A stretch of 64,000 nucleotides of DNA from Actinosynnema sp. ALI-1.44 (GTDB lineage Bacteria; Actinomycetota; Actinomycetes; Mycobacteriales; Pseudonocardiaceae), in contig NZ_MTQO01000049.1 in assembly GCF_001984155.1 (NCBI RefSeq), positions 1 to 64,000 of the forward strand, in the 5' to 3' direction. Each line of letters begins with the position of its first letter. The first letter of the stretch is position 1. Below the pieces are notes generated by a model. The model worked only from the letters and a program-made list of their open reading frames with translations, ran no database searches and was not told where the DNA came from. The position numbers and the translations under genes were made by a program. Positions 27,636 to 35,918 of this stretch are shown piece by piece.

Positions 27636-28451
27636 TCAAGCAGGCCGAGCAGCCCCCTCACCAGCAGCAGCCTCAGCCCGAGCACAAGTCTCAAGAATCG
27701 TGCGAGCGACGAGCTCAGGCTCGTCGTACATCGGAACATGCCCACATGCGGGCAGCGAGACCTGAAGAGCCAGCGGCAACAACTCCGCCGCCCGCTTCGC
27801 CTGCACAGGCCACAGAATCCGGTCCCGCGTCCCCCAGGCGATGGTCACCGGAACCTGCGGCGCCACGCTCCCGAAGAAGTAGTCCCTGCCCGCGCGAGCC
27901 ACCTCGTCGAAGCCCGGTGCGGCCGCCATCGCGGCCAGGTCATCCAGCATCGCGTCCAACGGCACCCTGGACGGGTGCCCGAACAGCAGGCTTCCGCTGG
28001 CCAGCCGGAACGGCTTGATCGACATGACTGTGCGCTGCGCGCGGGGCGACAACCGGCCGGTGGTGCGGATCATGCCGAGCACGCGCAGTGCCCACGCGCG
28101 CCCACGCGCCGTCCGCCAGAATCCCGCCGGCGACAGTGCTGTCACCGAACTGGCGTGCCCCGCGGACGCCAGTTCCAGTGCCAGCATGCCGCCGAGCGAG
28201 TTACCCGCGATGTGTGGCCTGGTGATGCCCATGGACCTCAGGCTGTCCACTGTAGCCTCAAGTGCCGCTTCGACGCTATACGGTGACGGCAGCGAAGGCG
28301 AATTCCCGAACCCCGGCAGGTCGACGGCGATCACGTCGTGCGCCTCGGCCAGCCGGTCGAGCACCGGTTCCCATGCCTGCCAGCGGTGTCCGATGCCGTG
28401 CAGCAACAGCAGTGGACTTCCCGAGCCGCGCCGTTCCAACGAGATGTTCAC
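27636..28451 (-). CDS. alpha/beta hydrolase
   Basis: 271 residues. The fold is shown by the oxyanion strand LLLLHGIGHRWQAW, the nucleophile elbow GNSLGGMLA (Ser), the late Asp in WGTRDRILWP and the histidine in PACGHVPMYDEPE. No signal peptide is present. GTG 28451 overlaps the stop of the EphD-like gene (GTGA), so the two are translationally coupled and probably act in the same lipid or xenobiotic pathway. The exact substrate (ester, lactone or C-C bond) is not evident. Confidence 0.9.
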   Translation of the reverse strand: MNISLERRGSGSPLLLLHGIGHRWQAWEPVLDRLAEAHDVIAVDLPGFGNSPSLPSPYSVEAALEATVDSLRSMGITRPHIAGNSLGGMLALELASAGHASSVTALSPAGFWRTARGRAWALRVLGMIRTTGRLSPRAQRTVMSIKPFRLASGSLLFGHPSRVPLDAMLDDLAAMAAAPGFDEVARAGRDYFFGSVAPQVPVTIAWGTRDRILWPVQAKRAAELLPLALQVSLPACGHVPMYDEPELVARTILETCARAEAAAGEGAARPA

Positions 28452-30136
28452 TTGTCCACCTTGATTCGTGCGAGGCGCCGCATGATTCCCGGCGCGAACC
28501 GTGAAAGCTGGAGTCCCACTTTGGCTTCGATGGTCACCGGAACTACAGCGGTGTTGTTCCGCACCGCGTCGACGATCGCCGTCGCGACCTTGGACGGCGG
28601 GAAGTTGCGCCGCCCGTAGGCCTTGGCGGCCTTGGTCCGCAACGCATCCTGTTTGGACGCGTCGACGCCGACGAACGTGGTCGCACGCGTGATCGGCGTG
28701 TCCACGATTCCCGGGCAGATCGCCGAGACGCCGATCCCGGACGACGCGAAGTCCGCCCGCAGCGACTCGGACAACGACAGGACAGCCGCCTTCGTCGCGG
28801 CGTAGGCAGGCAGCGAACGGGACGGGGTGTACGCGGCGGCGGAAGCGATGTTCACGATGTGCCCGCCCAGGCCGGATTCGGCCATCATCGCGCCGAAGAT
28901 CCGGCACCCGTACGCGACGCCGAGCAGGTTCACGTCCACGATCCGTTGCAGTTGCTTCGCCGACATCTCCAGGAAAGGGCCTGCCATCGCGATGCCCGCG
29001 TTGTTCACCACCACGTCCGGCACGCCATGGTCGGATTCGACTTTCTCGGCGAGCAGCCGCATCGCCGACTCGTTGGTCACGTCCAACTGGTACGCCGACG
29101 CCGACGGGCCGATCAGCGCCGCCGTTTCCCGCGCCGCTGCCGGATCGATGTCCGTGACGATCACGTCGGCGCCTTCACGGGCGAACGCGAGCGCCGTCTC
29201 CCGGCCGATTCCGCTGCCCGCGCCGGTGATGAACACCAGGCGGTGCGCGACGGAGCCGGGCGGGCTGGCCGCGCGCCGCAGACCGCGCGTCACCGGGCCG
29301 CCCTCCACGTGCGACACGAACTCCGAGACCATCCGGGCGATCGCGTTCGGCTTGGCCGACGCCACCCAGTGCCCGCCGATGATCTTGCGGCGCCACAGGT
29401 TCGGCGCCCAGTCCGCCAGGTCGGCGTACACGTCGGGCGACAGGTAGCGGTCACCGGTCGGCACGATCAGCTGCACCGGCACCGAGGTGGCGCGCCGTTC
29501 CGGCGAGCCGACGCGCTGGAAGATGTTCGCCCGGTAGAGCTTCATCCCGTGCAGCGCGTCCGCAGTGGACGGCACGCGGTCCAGCCCTTCGACGGCGGCG
29601 ATCAGCTTGGTCGCCCCGAGCCGCCACACCAGCTTCGGCAGGACCGGCAGGTGGAAGGCCACGATGTACCAGGAGTGCAGCTGTTGCCTGGCGAGTTGGA
29701 CGAGGTTGCGCGGAGTCGGCCTGGCCAGCCGCCGTCGCACCCATTGTCCCATGTGGTCGAGAGACGGGCCGGAAATCGTCGTGTACGAGGCGATCCGGGG
29801 GTCATCGGCGGTCACGGCGTGCCAGGCCTGCACCGAACCCCAGTCGTGCGCGACCACGTGCACCGGTCGGTCGGGGCTGACCACGTCGACGACCGCGAAC
29901 AGGTCCGCTGCCAGTTTGGAGATCTCGTAGTCGGCGACCGCGCGTGGCTTGGTGGAGTCACCGGCGCCTCGAACGTCGTAGGTCACGACGTGGAACTGCG
30001 AGGACAGCCGCGCCGCGACGCCATCCCACATCGTGTGGTTGTCCGGGTAGCCGTGCACGAGCAACACAGTCGGGTTCTTCCGGTCCCCCTGCTCGAACAC
30101 CGCAAGGGACACGTCACCAGATCTGACCGTCCGCAT
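28448..30136 (-). CDS. EphD-like epoxide hydrolase / short-chain dehydrogenase fusion
   Basis: 562 residues. Residues 1-about 290 are an alpha/beta hydrolase of epoxide-hydrolase type: LLVHGYPDNHTMWDG, the nucleophile elbow VAHDWGSVQAWH (Asp) and a late GGHWVASAKP histidine. Residues about 300-562 are a classical SDR: VFITGAGSGIGRETALAF, NNAGIAMAG and the catalytic YAATKAAVLSLSE. This order is that of M. tuberculosis EphD (Rv2214c), linked there to oxygenated lipid metabolism. ATG 30136 (MRTVRSGDVSL) is preferred over ATG 30154. It is the first gene of a two-gene unit and is divergent from the methyltransferase. Confidence 0.92.
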   Translation of the reverse strand: MRTVRSGDVSLAVFEQGDRKNPTVLLVHGYPDNHTMWDGVAARLSSQFHVVTYDVRGAGDSTKPRAVADYEISKLAADLFAVVDVVSPDRPVHVVAHDWGSVQAWHAVTADDPRIASYTTISGPSLDHMGQWVRRRLARPTPRNLVQLARQQLHSWYIVAFHLPVLPKLVWRLGATKLIAAVEGLDRVPSTADALHGMKLYRANIFQRVGSPERRATSVPVQLIVPTGDRYLSPDVYADLADWAPNLWRRKIIGGHWVASAKPNAIARMVSEFVSHVEGGPVTRGLRRAASPPGSVAHRLVFITGAGSGIGRETALAFAREGADVIVTDIDPAAARETAALIGPSASAYQLDVTNESAMRLLAEKVESDHGVPDVVVNNAGIAMAGPFLEMSAKQLQRIVDVNLLGVAYGCRIFGAMMAESGLGGHIVNIASAAAYTPSRSLPAYAATKAAVLSLSESLRADFASSGIGVSAICPGIVDTPITRATTFVGVDASKQDALRTKAAKAYGRRNFPPSKVATAIVDAVRNNTAVVPVTIEAKVGLQLSRFAPGIMRRLARIKVDK

Positions 30137-30282
30137 GGTCGCTCCCGTCCTCACCGACTGCCCCAGAACGTTACAACGCCCATTGACACCATCGCAATGG
30201 CGAACCCATGTCTTCGCAGGTCAAATAGGGTTACCGGGAGTAGATTTCCGGCTCCGGACGCACCGTGGTGAATGCTGGACGG

Positions 30283-30969
30283 GTGAGCACTCCCGATGCC
30301 GTGCCTTTCGACTACGACACCAACCCGGACCGCTACCTCATCGGCTCACGGCTGACCAAGGCGTACTCCCAGGCCAACCTGTACGTGTGGGTGGCGACCC
30401 TGCTGGAGCGGGCCGACCTGGTGCTGGACGTCGGCTGCGCCGAGGGTGTCCTGCGCGAGGCGATGCCTGGCAGACGTGTGATCGGCCTCGACATGGCCAT
30501 GGCGTTCCTGCGCAATCACCCCGCGCCACGCGTGCGGGCCAGCGCGGCGGCGCTTCCGTTCCGCAGCAACAGCGTCGACGCCGTCACCGCGCTGAACATG
30601 CTGTACCACCTGGCTGACCCGGCCCAGGCGTTACGAGAAGCCAGGAGGGTGCTGAAACCCGGTGGTGTCCTGATCGCCTCGACGGTCGCGCGCACCGACT
30701 CCCCCGAGATCTCGGCGTACCGCGTGCGTCTGCCGAGTCCGTTCGACGCCGAGGAAGCGCCGGACATCGTCCGGGCGGTTTTCGGCGACGTCGAGGTGCA
30801 CACGTGGGACGCGCCGCTGGTCACCCTGCCGACCAAGGAGTCCATCAGGGAGTACCTGCGCGCCAGGATGGCAGGCGAGGAGGGTGCCGAGCGGGGCGCA
30901 CGCGAGCTGACGACCCCGTTGACCGTGACCAAGCGCGGCGCGCTAGTGGTCGCCCGTCTGCCTGCTTGA
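30283..30969 (+). CDS. class I SAM-dependent methyltransferase
   Basis: About 228 residues of the Methyltransf_11 type. Motif I is VLDVGCAEGVLREAM, then VIGLDMAMAFLRNH, a motif near AAALPFRSNSVDAVTAL and LREARRVLKPGGVLIAST. Substrate unknown. GTG 30283 (MSTPDAVPFDYD) is preferred; GTG 30265 and 30268 are in frame upstream. The gene contains a UUA leucine codon at 30631-30633, rare in such GC-rich DNA. Its 3' end overlaps the convergent MerR gene by 27 nt. Confidence 0.88.
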   Translation: MSTPDAVPFDYDTNPDRYLIGSRLTKAYSQANLYVWVATLLERADLVLDVGCAEGVLREAMPGRRVIGLDMAMAFLRNHPAPRVRASAAALPFRSNSVDAVTALNMLYHLADPAQALREARRVLKPGGVLIASTVARTDSPEISAYRVRLPSPFDAEEAPDIVRAVFGDVEVHTWDAPLVTLPTKESIREYLRARMAGEEGAERGARELTTPLTVTKRGALVVARLPA

Positions 30970-31695
30970 CCTGAGCAGGGCCTCCAGCCGGTCGCCGACC
31001 ATGTCGGGGATGACGCGCTCGGTCGAGCGGGCCACCGCCGCGGTCAGCGCGGACATCACGACAGTCGGCAGACGGCGCAGCACGTCGGCGTAGTGCCCCA
31101 CCTCGTCGCCGCTGGGCAGCCAGTCCTCACCCTTGGGGTCGAGGACGTACCTGCGCACGAGGCTGACCATCAGCCCGGCGACGTGGTCGACCTCCTGCTG
31201 GAGCACCCCGGCGAGGTCGATCACCTCGTCCAGCGGAACACCGAGCTTGACCAGCTCGTACCCGGCTTCCAGCAGCTGAGGGCTCGGCACGACCAGCCCG
31301 GCGCCCTGCCGCCGGAGCAGGCCGAGCTGCAGGGCCTTGCGGGTGTTGCCCGGGGTGAGCTGGGTGCCGAACATCCGCCGGAGCTCGCGGACCGTGATCG
31401 GCACCGGCAGCTCGGACGACCACCGGACACCCATCGCCTCCTCCAGTCCGAGCACGTCGGCGAGGCTGCGCCCGGACTCCCACGCCGCGATCATCTCGGC
31501 GATCTGCGCGAACGCGTAGCCACGGCCGAGCATGTTGATCACCAGCCGGAGCCGGGACAGGTGCGCGTCGGTGTAGATCGCGGTCCGGCCGCGGCGGATC
31601 GGCGGTGGCAGCAGGCCACGATCCTGGTACACCCGGATGTTGCGCGCGGTCGCACCGCTCACCCTGGCCAGGTCGTCGATCCGGTACTCCGCCAC
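30943..31695 (-). CDS. MerR family transcriptional regulator
   Basis: 250 residues. An N-terminal MerR winged helix (YRIDDLARVSGATARNIRVY, then RGRTAIYTDAHLSRLRLVIN) is followed by a dimerisation helix and a roughly 150-residue C-terminal domain without metal-binding cysteines, so it probably senses an organic ligand or none. GTG 31695 lies only 19 nt from the divergent start of the small membrane protein at 31715, so its operator probably controls both genes. The 3' end overlaps the methyltransferase gene by 27 nt tail to tail. Confidence 0.92.
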   Translation of the reverse strand: MAEYRIDDLARVSGATARNIRVYQDRGLLPPPIRRGRTAIYTDAHLSRLRLVINMLGRGYAFAQIAEMIAAWESGRSLADVLGLEEAMGVRWSSELPVPITVRELRRMFGTQLTPGNTRKALQLGLLRRQGAGLVVPSPQLLEAGYELVKLGVPLDEVIDLAGVLQQEVDHVAGLMVSLVRRYVLDPKGEDWLPSGDEVGHYADVLRRLPTVVMSALTAAVARSTERVIPDMVGDRLEALLRSSRQTGDH

Positions 31696-31714
31696 GCTGG
31701 CATGCTAGGTCCTC

Positions 31715-32116
31715 ATGCGGATGGTGATCGCGACAGTGGCCATCGTGGCGGGTAGCGCCGCGGTCGGATACAGCACGTTCCTGCCCTGGTACCGCGAGCG
31801 CCAGGGCAGGCAGATCCCGATCAACGAACTGTGGAACGGGGTCACGGCGACCACGACCGACATGGCCAACTCGCTGTTCGTACCGTTGGCGCTCGCGGTC
31901 GTGCTGTGCCTGGCGGGATTGGTCATCGGGCGGCGGTGGCTGATGGCGCTCGGTGCTTTCCTCGCGGTCGCCGTGTTCGCGGTGTTCCTCGGCCAGCAGT
32001 TGCAGGTCGAGGCGCTGGCGTCGCAGTTCAAGCAGGGGTTCTGGAACACCGCCGGTGGCTGTGTGTTGCTGCTCGTCGGCGCAATCACCCGTCCGGCCCA
32101 GCGAAAAGTCGGGTAG
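31715..32116 (+). CDS. small four-helix membrane protein
   Basis: 133 residues with four predicted helices: MVIATVAIVAGSAAVGYSTF, SLFVPLALAVVLCLAGLVIG, WLMALGAFLAVAVFAVFLG and FWNTAGGCVLLLVGAI. A short TFLPWYRERQGRQ segment follows the first helix. The layout resembles Trp-associated/DUF-type actinobacterial membrane proteins. The gene is divergent from the MerR gene with a 19-nt gap and is its likely target. Function unknown. Confidence 0.78.
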   Translation: MRMVIATVAIVAGSAAVGYSTFLPWYRERQGRQIPINELWNGVTATTTDMANSLFVPLALAVVLCLAGLVIGRRWLMALGAFLAVAVFAVFLGQQLQVEALASQFKQGFWNTAGGCVLLLVGAITRPAQRKVG

Positions 32117-32197
32117 TTCCGCCAACTCCGTACCCCTCCTACGGCGTATTAACAGTGCTGGGAAATTTCCGACACCACGTCAGAGGGGCACCTCACT

Positions 32198-35100
32198 GTG
32201 CGCGGAACCATCTACACGGCTGCTCTGGCCGTGCTCATCAGCGGGGTGGCCGGGCTGCCGGCGACCGCTGACCCTGCCAAGAACCCGTCGGCGGCAAGAC
32301 CCGAACCCGCCAGGACAGTCACCCTGATCACCGACGACAAGGTGACTGTCACCAAGCGCGGCGACACCTGGGACGCCACCGTGACTCCCGCCGAACGGAT
32401 CGGCGGGTCGACCGGCTTCGTCAAGGCCGTCGGGCCCGAAGGCGTCACGGTCATCCCCGAGGACGCCGTCCGGCTGGTCGCCGACGGCAGGCTCGACAAG
32501 GCGTTGTTCGACGTGACCGGTCTGATCAAGCTCGGCTACGACGACGCCCGTACACCGGAGATCCCGCTGCTCGTGGAGTCCGGGTCGGCGCAGTTGCGGC
32601 AAAGCGCCGCCACGCTCGGCAAGGTCACCCGCGACCTGCCCGCAGCGAAGATGACGGCCGTCTCGACGCCCAAGCAGCGGGCCGCCGCCCTGTTCGCGAC
32701 GGCGAAGAACCACAAGGTCTGGCTCAACGGCAAGATGTATCCGACGCTCGACCAGAGCGTCCCGCAGGTCGGCGCACCGGTCGCGTGGCAGGCCGGGCAG
32801 ACCGGCGCGGGCGCCAAGATCGCCGTGCTGGACAGCGGTTACGACAAGGGCCACCCCGACCTGGCCGGGATCGTCAAGGCCGAGAAGGACTTCACGCCCG
32901 AAGGGATCCAGGACGTCGTCGGCCACGGCACGCACGTCGCCGCGACCGCCGCCGGGCGCGGCACAGCGTCCGGCGGGAAGTACACCGGCGTCGCCAAAGG
33001 CGCGGACCTGGTGATCGGCAAAGTGTGCGAGGCCGGTGGCTGTCGGTTCGACGCGATCCTCGACGGCATGCAATGGGCCGCGGACAGCGGCGCCAAGGTC
33101 GTCAACATGAGCCTCGGCGGCGGACCAGGCGACGGCACCGACCCCATCGAAACCGCCGTCAACCGCATCTCCACCGAAAAAGGCACCCTGTTCGTGATCG
33201 CCGCGGGCAACTCCGGTCCGCGCAACAAGGTCTCCACCCCGGCCGCGGCCGACGCCGCACTCGCGGTGGCCAGCGTCGACAAGCAGGACAAGCCCAGCGG
33301 ATTCTCCAGCCCCGGTCCCCGGATCAACGACAGGGCCGTCAAGCCGGACATCGCCGCTCCCGGCGAGGACATCGTCGCCGCACGCGCCAAGGAAACGCTC
33401 GACCAGTACGCCGTCGACGAGTTCCACGCCAAGGTCAGCGGCACATCAATGGCCACACCCCACGTCGCTGGCGCCGCCGCGATCGTGGCCGCACAACACC
33501 CGGACTGGACCGGCCAGCAGATCAAAACCGCACTGATGAGCACCGCACACCCCGTCTCCGCGTCGATCTACCAGCAGGGCGCTGGGCGGCTGGACGTCGG
33601 CCGCGCGGTCACCCAGACCGTCACGTCGCCGACCGGCAGCCTGAGCATGGGTTTCGTCAAGTGGCCGTACCCCAACGAGAAGGTGACCAAGCCGGTCACG
33701 TACAGGAACTCCGGCGGCGCTCCGGTCACGCTCACGCTGGACCTGCAGGACGCCGGTGTCTTCAGCACCGACGTCAAGGAGATCACCGTGCCCGCGCAGG
33801 GCGAGGCGAAGGTCAACGTCACGTTCGCCCCGACCGGCCCGGTCGGGGACTACAACGGCAGGCTGACCGCCCGTAGCGGTGACGTCGTCGTGCAGACCGC
33901 CGTCGGCGGGTCCAAGGAGCCGGAGAGCTACGCGCTGACTCCGAAGCTGATCGACCGCAACGGCGCGGAAAGCACTGGCATGGTGGTCTGGAAGCGGATC
34001 GACGGGACCGAGTACGACATCGCGGCGGGCAACCAGCCGGTGCGCCTGCCCGCAGGGCGCTACGCCTTGTTCAGCGCCGTGCGTACGCCTGCCGGGAGCC
34101 GGCCCGAGTCGACGACCATGCTGGCCGAGCCGGAGGTCGACCTGCGCAAGGACACCACAGTGACACTGGACGCGCGGCCAGGCGTCCGGGTCAGCGCACA
34201 GGTCGAGGAGAAGGACGCGCGCATAGTCGCCGGTGTCACTGCTATCACGGTCAGCGGCGGCCCCGGCGGCTACGACGTGGGGTACCTGAGCGGACTGAAC
34301 GACGAAACCTACGCGGTGCCGACGAAGGGCAACCACAGCCACCTGCGGTACTACAACCGCGCCCAGATGGAGCGGCCGTTGGTCAGGTTGTCCGCGACCA
34401 AGCCGGAATCCTTCGACATCCCGGTCGCCTGGGCGCCGCGTTCGCCGGACTTCGTCGGTGTCAAGGACCTCGCCGCTGTCGACACCGGGCACGCCACGCC
34501 CGAGGAGATCGCGGCGAAGGACGTCAAGGGCGAACTCGCGGCGTTCACGCTGGGGCAGGGCGAGGAAGAAACGTACGACACCAGGGTCAAGGCACTCGTC
34601 GACGCCGGTGCGGCCGCGGTGCTGTTCTACTTCTCCGACTCCGGGTCGATCTCTGCCAAGGACAAGCCCGCCGTGCCGGTGGCGTACACGCTGGACCCGT
34701 CCGGTGCGCGCCTTGCCAAGCTCGGCAACGCCACCGTGCGGCTGGTCGGTCAGACCGCGAGCCCGTACCGCTACGAGTTGGCGTTCCCGCACTTCGGTGG
34801 TGTTCCGGCGGATCTCGCCTACCGGCCACGCAACACCGACCTGGCCACGGTCAAAGCCAAGTACCACAGCATGATCGACAACGGCATCGCGTACGTCGAC
34901 TACCGCACCTGGTCCGGTGACCTGGACATGGGTTCGTGGCTGTGGTCGACAGTGGTTCCGCTGCCGTTGGAGCGGACCGAGTACTACTCGCCCGTCTCGT
35001 GGCAGAACTCGGTGCGGACCTCACCGAGCCTGGACGGCGGGAACGAACACGGCTACCGGGTCGGCGAGCGGACGTACCGCCCGGGTGAGCGGCTCACGGC

Positions 35101-35797
35101 CGAATGGAACAAGTCGGTGGTCGGGCCGGGGCTGTCGGTGTCGCAGGAGGCGTACACCGGCCTGCCGCACCTGGTCTTCCGTGAGGCGGACAAGATCACC
35201 GCTTCGCTGCCGTTGTTCTCCGACGCGGCACGGCACTCCGGGTTCCCCAGGCCGGAGGAGTACAGCTTCGCCGACAAGGGCGACACCGTGCTTTACGCCA
35301 ACGGCAAGGAGATCGGCCGCAGCGGCCAGCCGGGGGACGGCAGCTTCCCGGTCGCGGCCGGAGCAGCGGACTACCGGCTCACCTCGGACGTGACCAGGAC
35401 GAGCCCGATCTGGCCGCTGTCCACAAAGGTCAGTTCGGAGTGGACTTTCCGGTCCGGTCACACGGACAAGGCGACGCCGCTGCCGTTGCTGACGGTCGGC
35501 TTCGACCCGAAGGTCGACATCACCAACCACGCACGGGCCAACACCCTGTTCGCGATACCCGTGCGCGTCGACCGGCAGCCGGGTACTGAAGGTGGTGCGG
35601 CGTCCGTGCGCGCGGTCGAGACGTCGACGGATGACGGCAAGACCTGGCACAGCGCACCGGTTGTGCACATCAACGGCCAGACCTGGGCGTTGGTACACAA
35701 CCCGGCGAGCGGGTTCGTGTCGTTGCGTACCAGTGCTTCCGACAAGGCCGGGAACACGGTCAGTCAGACCGTGATCCGCGCTTACCGTGTGAAATAA
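32198..35797 (+). CDS. large secreted S8 subtilase (first of tandem pair)
   Basis: 1199 residues. Signal peptide 1-about 24 (AALAVLISGVAGLPATA), a propeptide region to about 190, then the subtilisin domain with Asp212 (AVLDSGYDKGHPDL), His243 (VGHGTHVAAT), the oxyanion-region AAGNSG and Ser417 (SGTSMATPHVAGAAA). The remaining about 700 residues are beta-rich: a fibronectin-III-like segment (YRNSGGAPVTLTLDL), a PA-like region (VKALVDAGAAAVLFYFSDSG) and a C-terminal sandwich. GTG 32198 has GAGGGG upstream. It should degrade extracellular protein. The paralogue at 35919 shares long nearly identical DNA patches. Confidence 0.94.
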   Translation: MRGTIYTAALAVLISGVAGLPATADPAKNPSAARPEPARTVTLITDDKVTVTKRGDTWDATVTPAERIGGSTGFVKAVGPEGVTVIPEDAVRLVADGRLDKALFDVTGLIKLGYDDARTPEIPLLVESGSAQLRQSAATLGKVTRDLPAAKMTAVSTPKQRAAALFATAKNHKVWLNGKMYPTLDQSVPQVGAPVAWQAGQTGAGAKIAVLDSGYDKGHPDLAGIVKAEKDFTPEGIQDVVGHGTHVAATAAGRGTASGGKYTGVAKGADLVIGKVCEAGGCRFDAILDGMQWAADSGAKVVNMSLGGGPGDGTDPIETAVNRISTEKGTLFVIAAGNSGPRNKVSTPAAADAALAVASVDKQDKPSGFSSPGPRINDRAVKPDIAAPGEDIVAARAKETLDQYAVDEFHAKVSGTSMATPHVAGAAAIVAAQHPDWTGQQIKTALMSTAHPVSASIYQQGAGRLDVGRAVTQTVTSPTGSLSMGFVKWPYPNEKVTKPVTYRNSGGAPVTLTLDLQDAGVFSTDVKEITVPAQGEAKVNVTFAPTGPVGDYNGRLTARSGDVVVQTAVGGSKEPESYALTPKLIDRNGAESTGMVVWKRIDGTEYDIAAGNQPVRLPAGRYALFSAVRTPAGSRPESTTMLAEPEVDLRKDTTVTLDARPGVRVSAQVEEKDARIVAGVTAITVSGGPGGYDVGYLSGLNDETYAVPTKGNHSHLRYYNRAQMERPLVRLSATKPESFDIPVAWAPRSPDFVGVKDLAAVDTGHATPEEIAAKDVKGELAAFTLGQGEEETYDTRVKALVDAGAAAVLFYFSDSGSISAKDKPAVPVAYTLDPSGARLAKLGNATVRLVGQTASPYRYELAFPHFGGVPADLAYRPRNTDLATVKAKYHSMIDNGIAYVDYRTWSGDLDMGSWLWSTVVPLPLERTEYYSPVSWQNSVRTSPSLDGGNEHGYRVGERTYRPGERLTAEWNKSVVGPGLSVSQEAYTGLPHLVFREADKITASLPLFSDAARHSGFPRPEEYSFADKGDTVLYANGKEIGRSGQPGDGSFPVAAGAADYRLTSDVTRTSPIWPLSTKVSSEWTFRSGHTDKATPLPLLTVGFDPKVDITNHARANTLFAIPVRVDRQPGTEGGAASVRAVETSTDDGKTWHSAPVVHINGQTWALVHNPASGFVSLRTSASDKAGNTVSQTVIRAYRVK

Positions 35798-35818
35798 CGT
35801 GAAGCAAAACTGAAAAAG

Positions 35819-35916
35819 AAAAGAACTCCCCTCGGGGGTGACGCCGCATGATCAACCCGGTACGGTGGGTGACGGGTCGACAGCTGGGGGCGGCTGACCT
35901 CGAGGGGAGTTCTTTT
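35819..35916 (+). promoter_or_regulatory. long-range inverted repeat covering the ribosome site of the second subtilase
   Basis: Sixteen bases AAAAGAACTCCCCTCG (35819-35834) are perfectly complementary to 35901-35916, with 66 nt between. The right arm contains GAGGGGAG, the ribosome binding site for ATG 35919. A transcript starting before 35819 could fold so that the ribosome site is paired; one starting inside the loop would not. A local CCCC/GGGG stem at 35828-35838 may compete. Confidence 0.55.
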
Positions 35917-35918
35917 CC

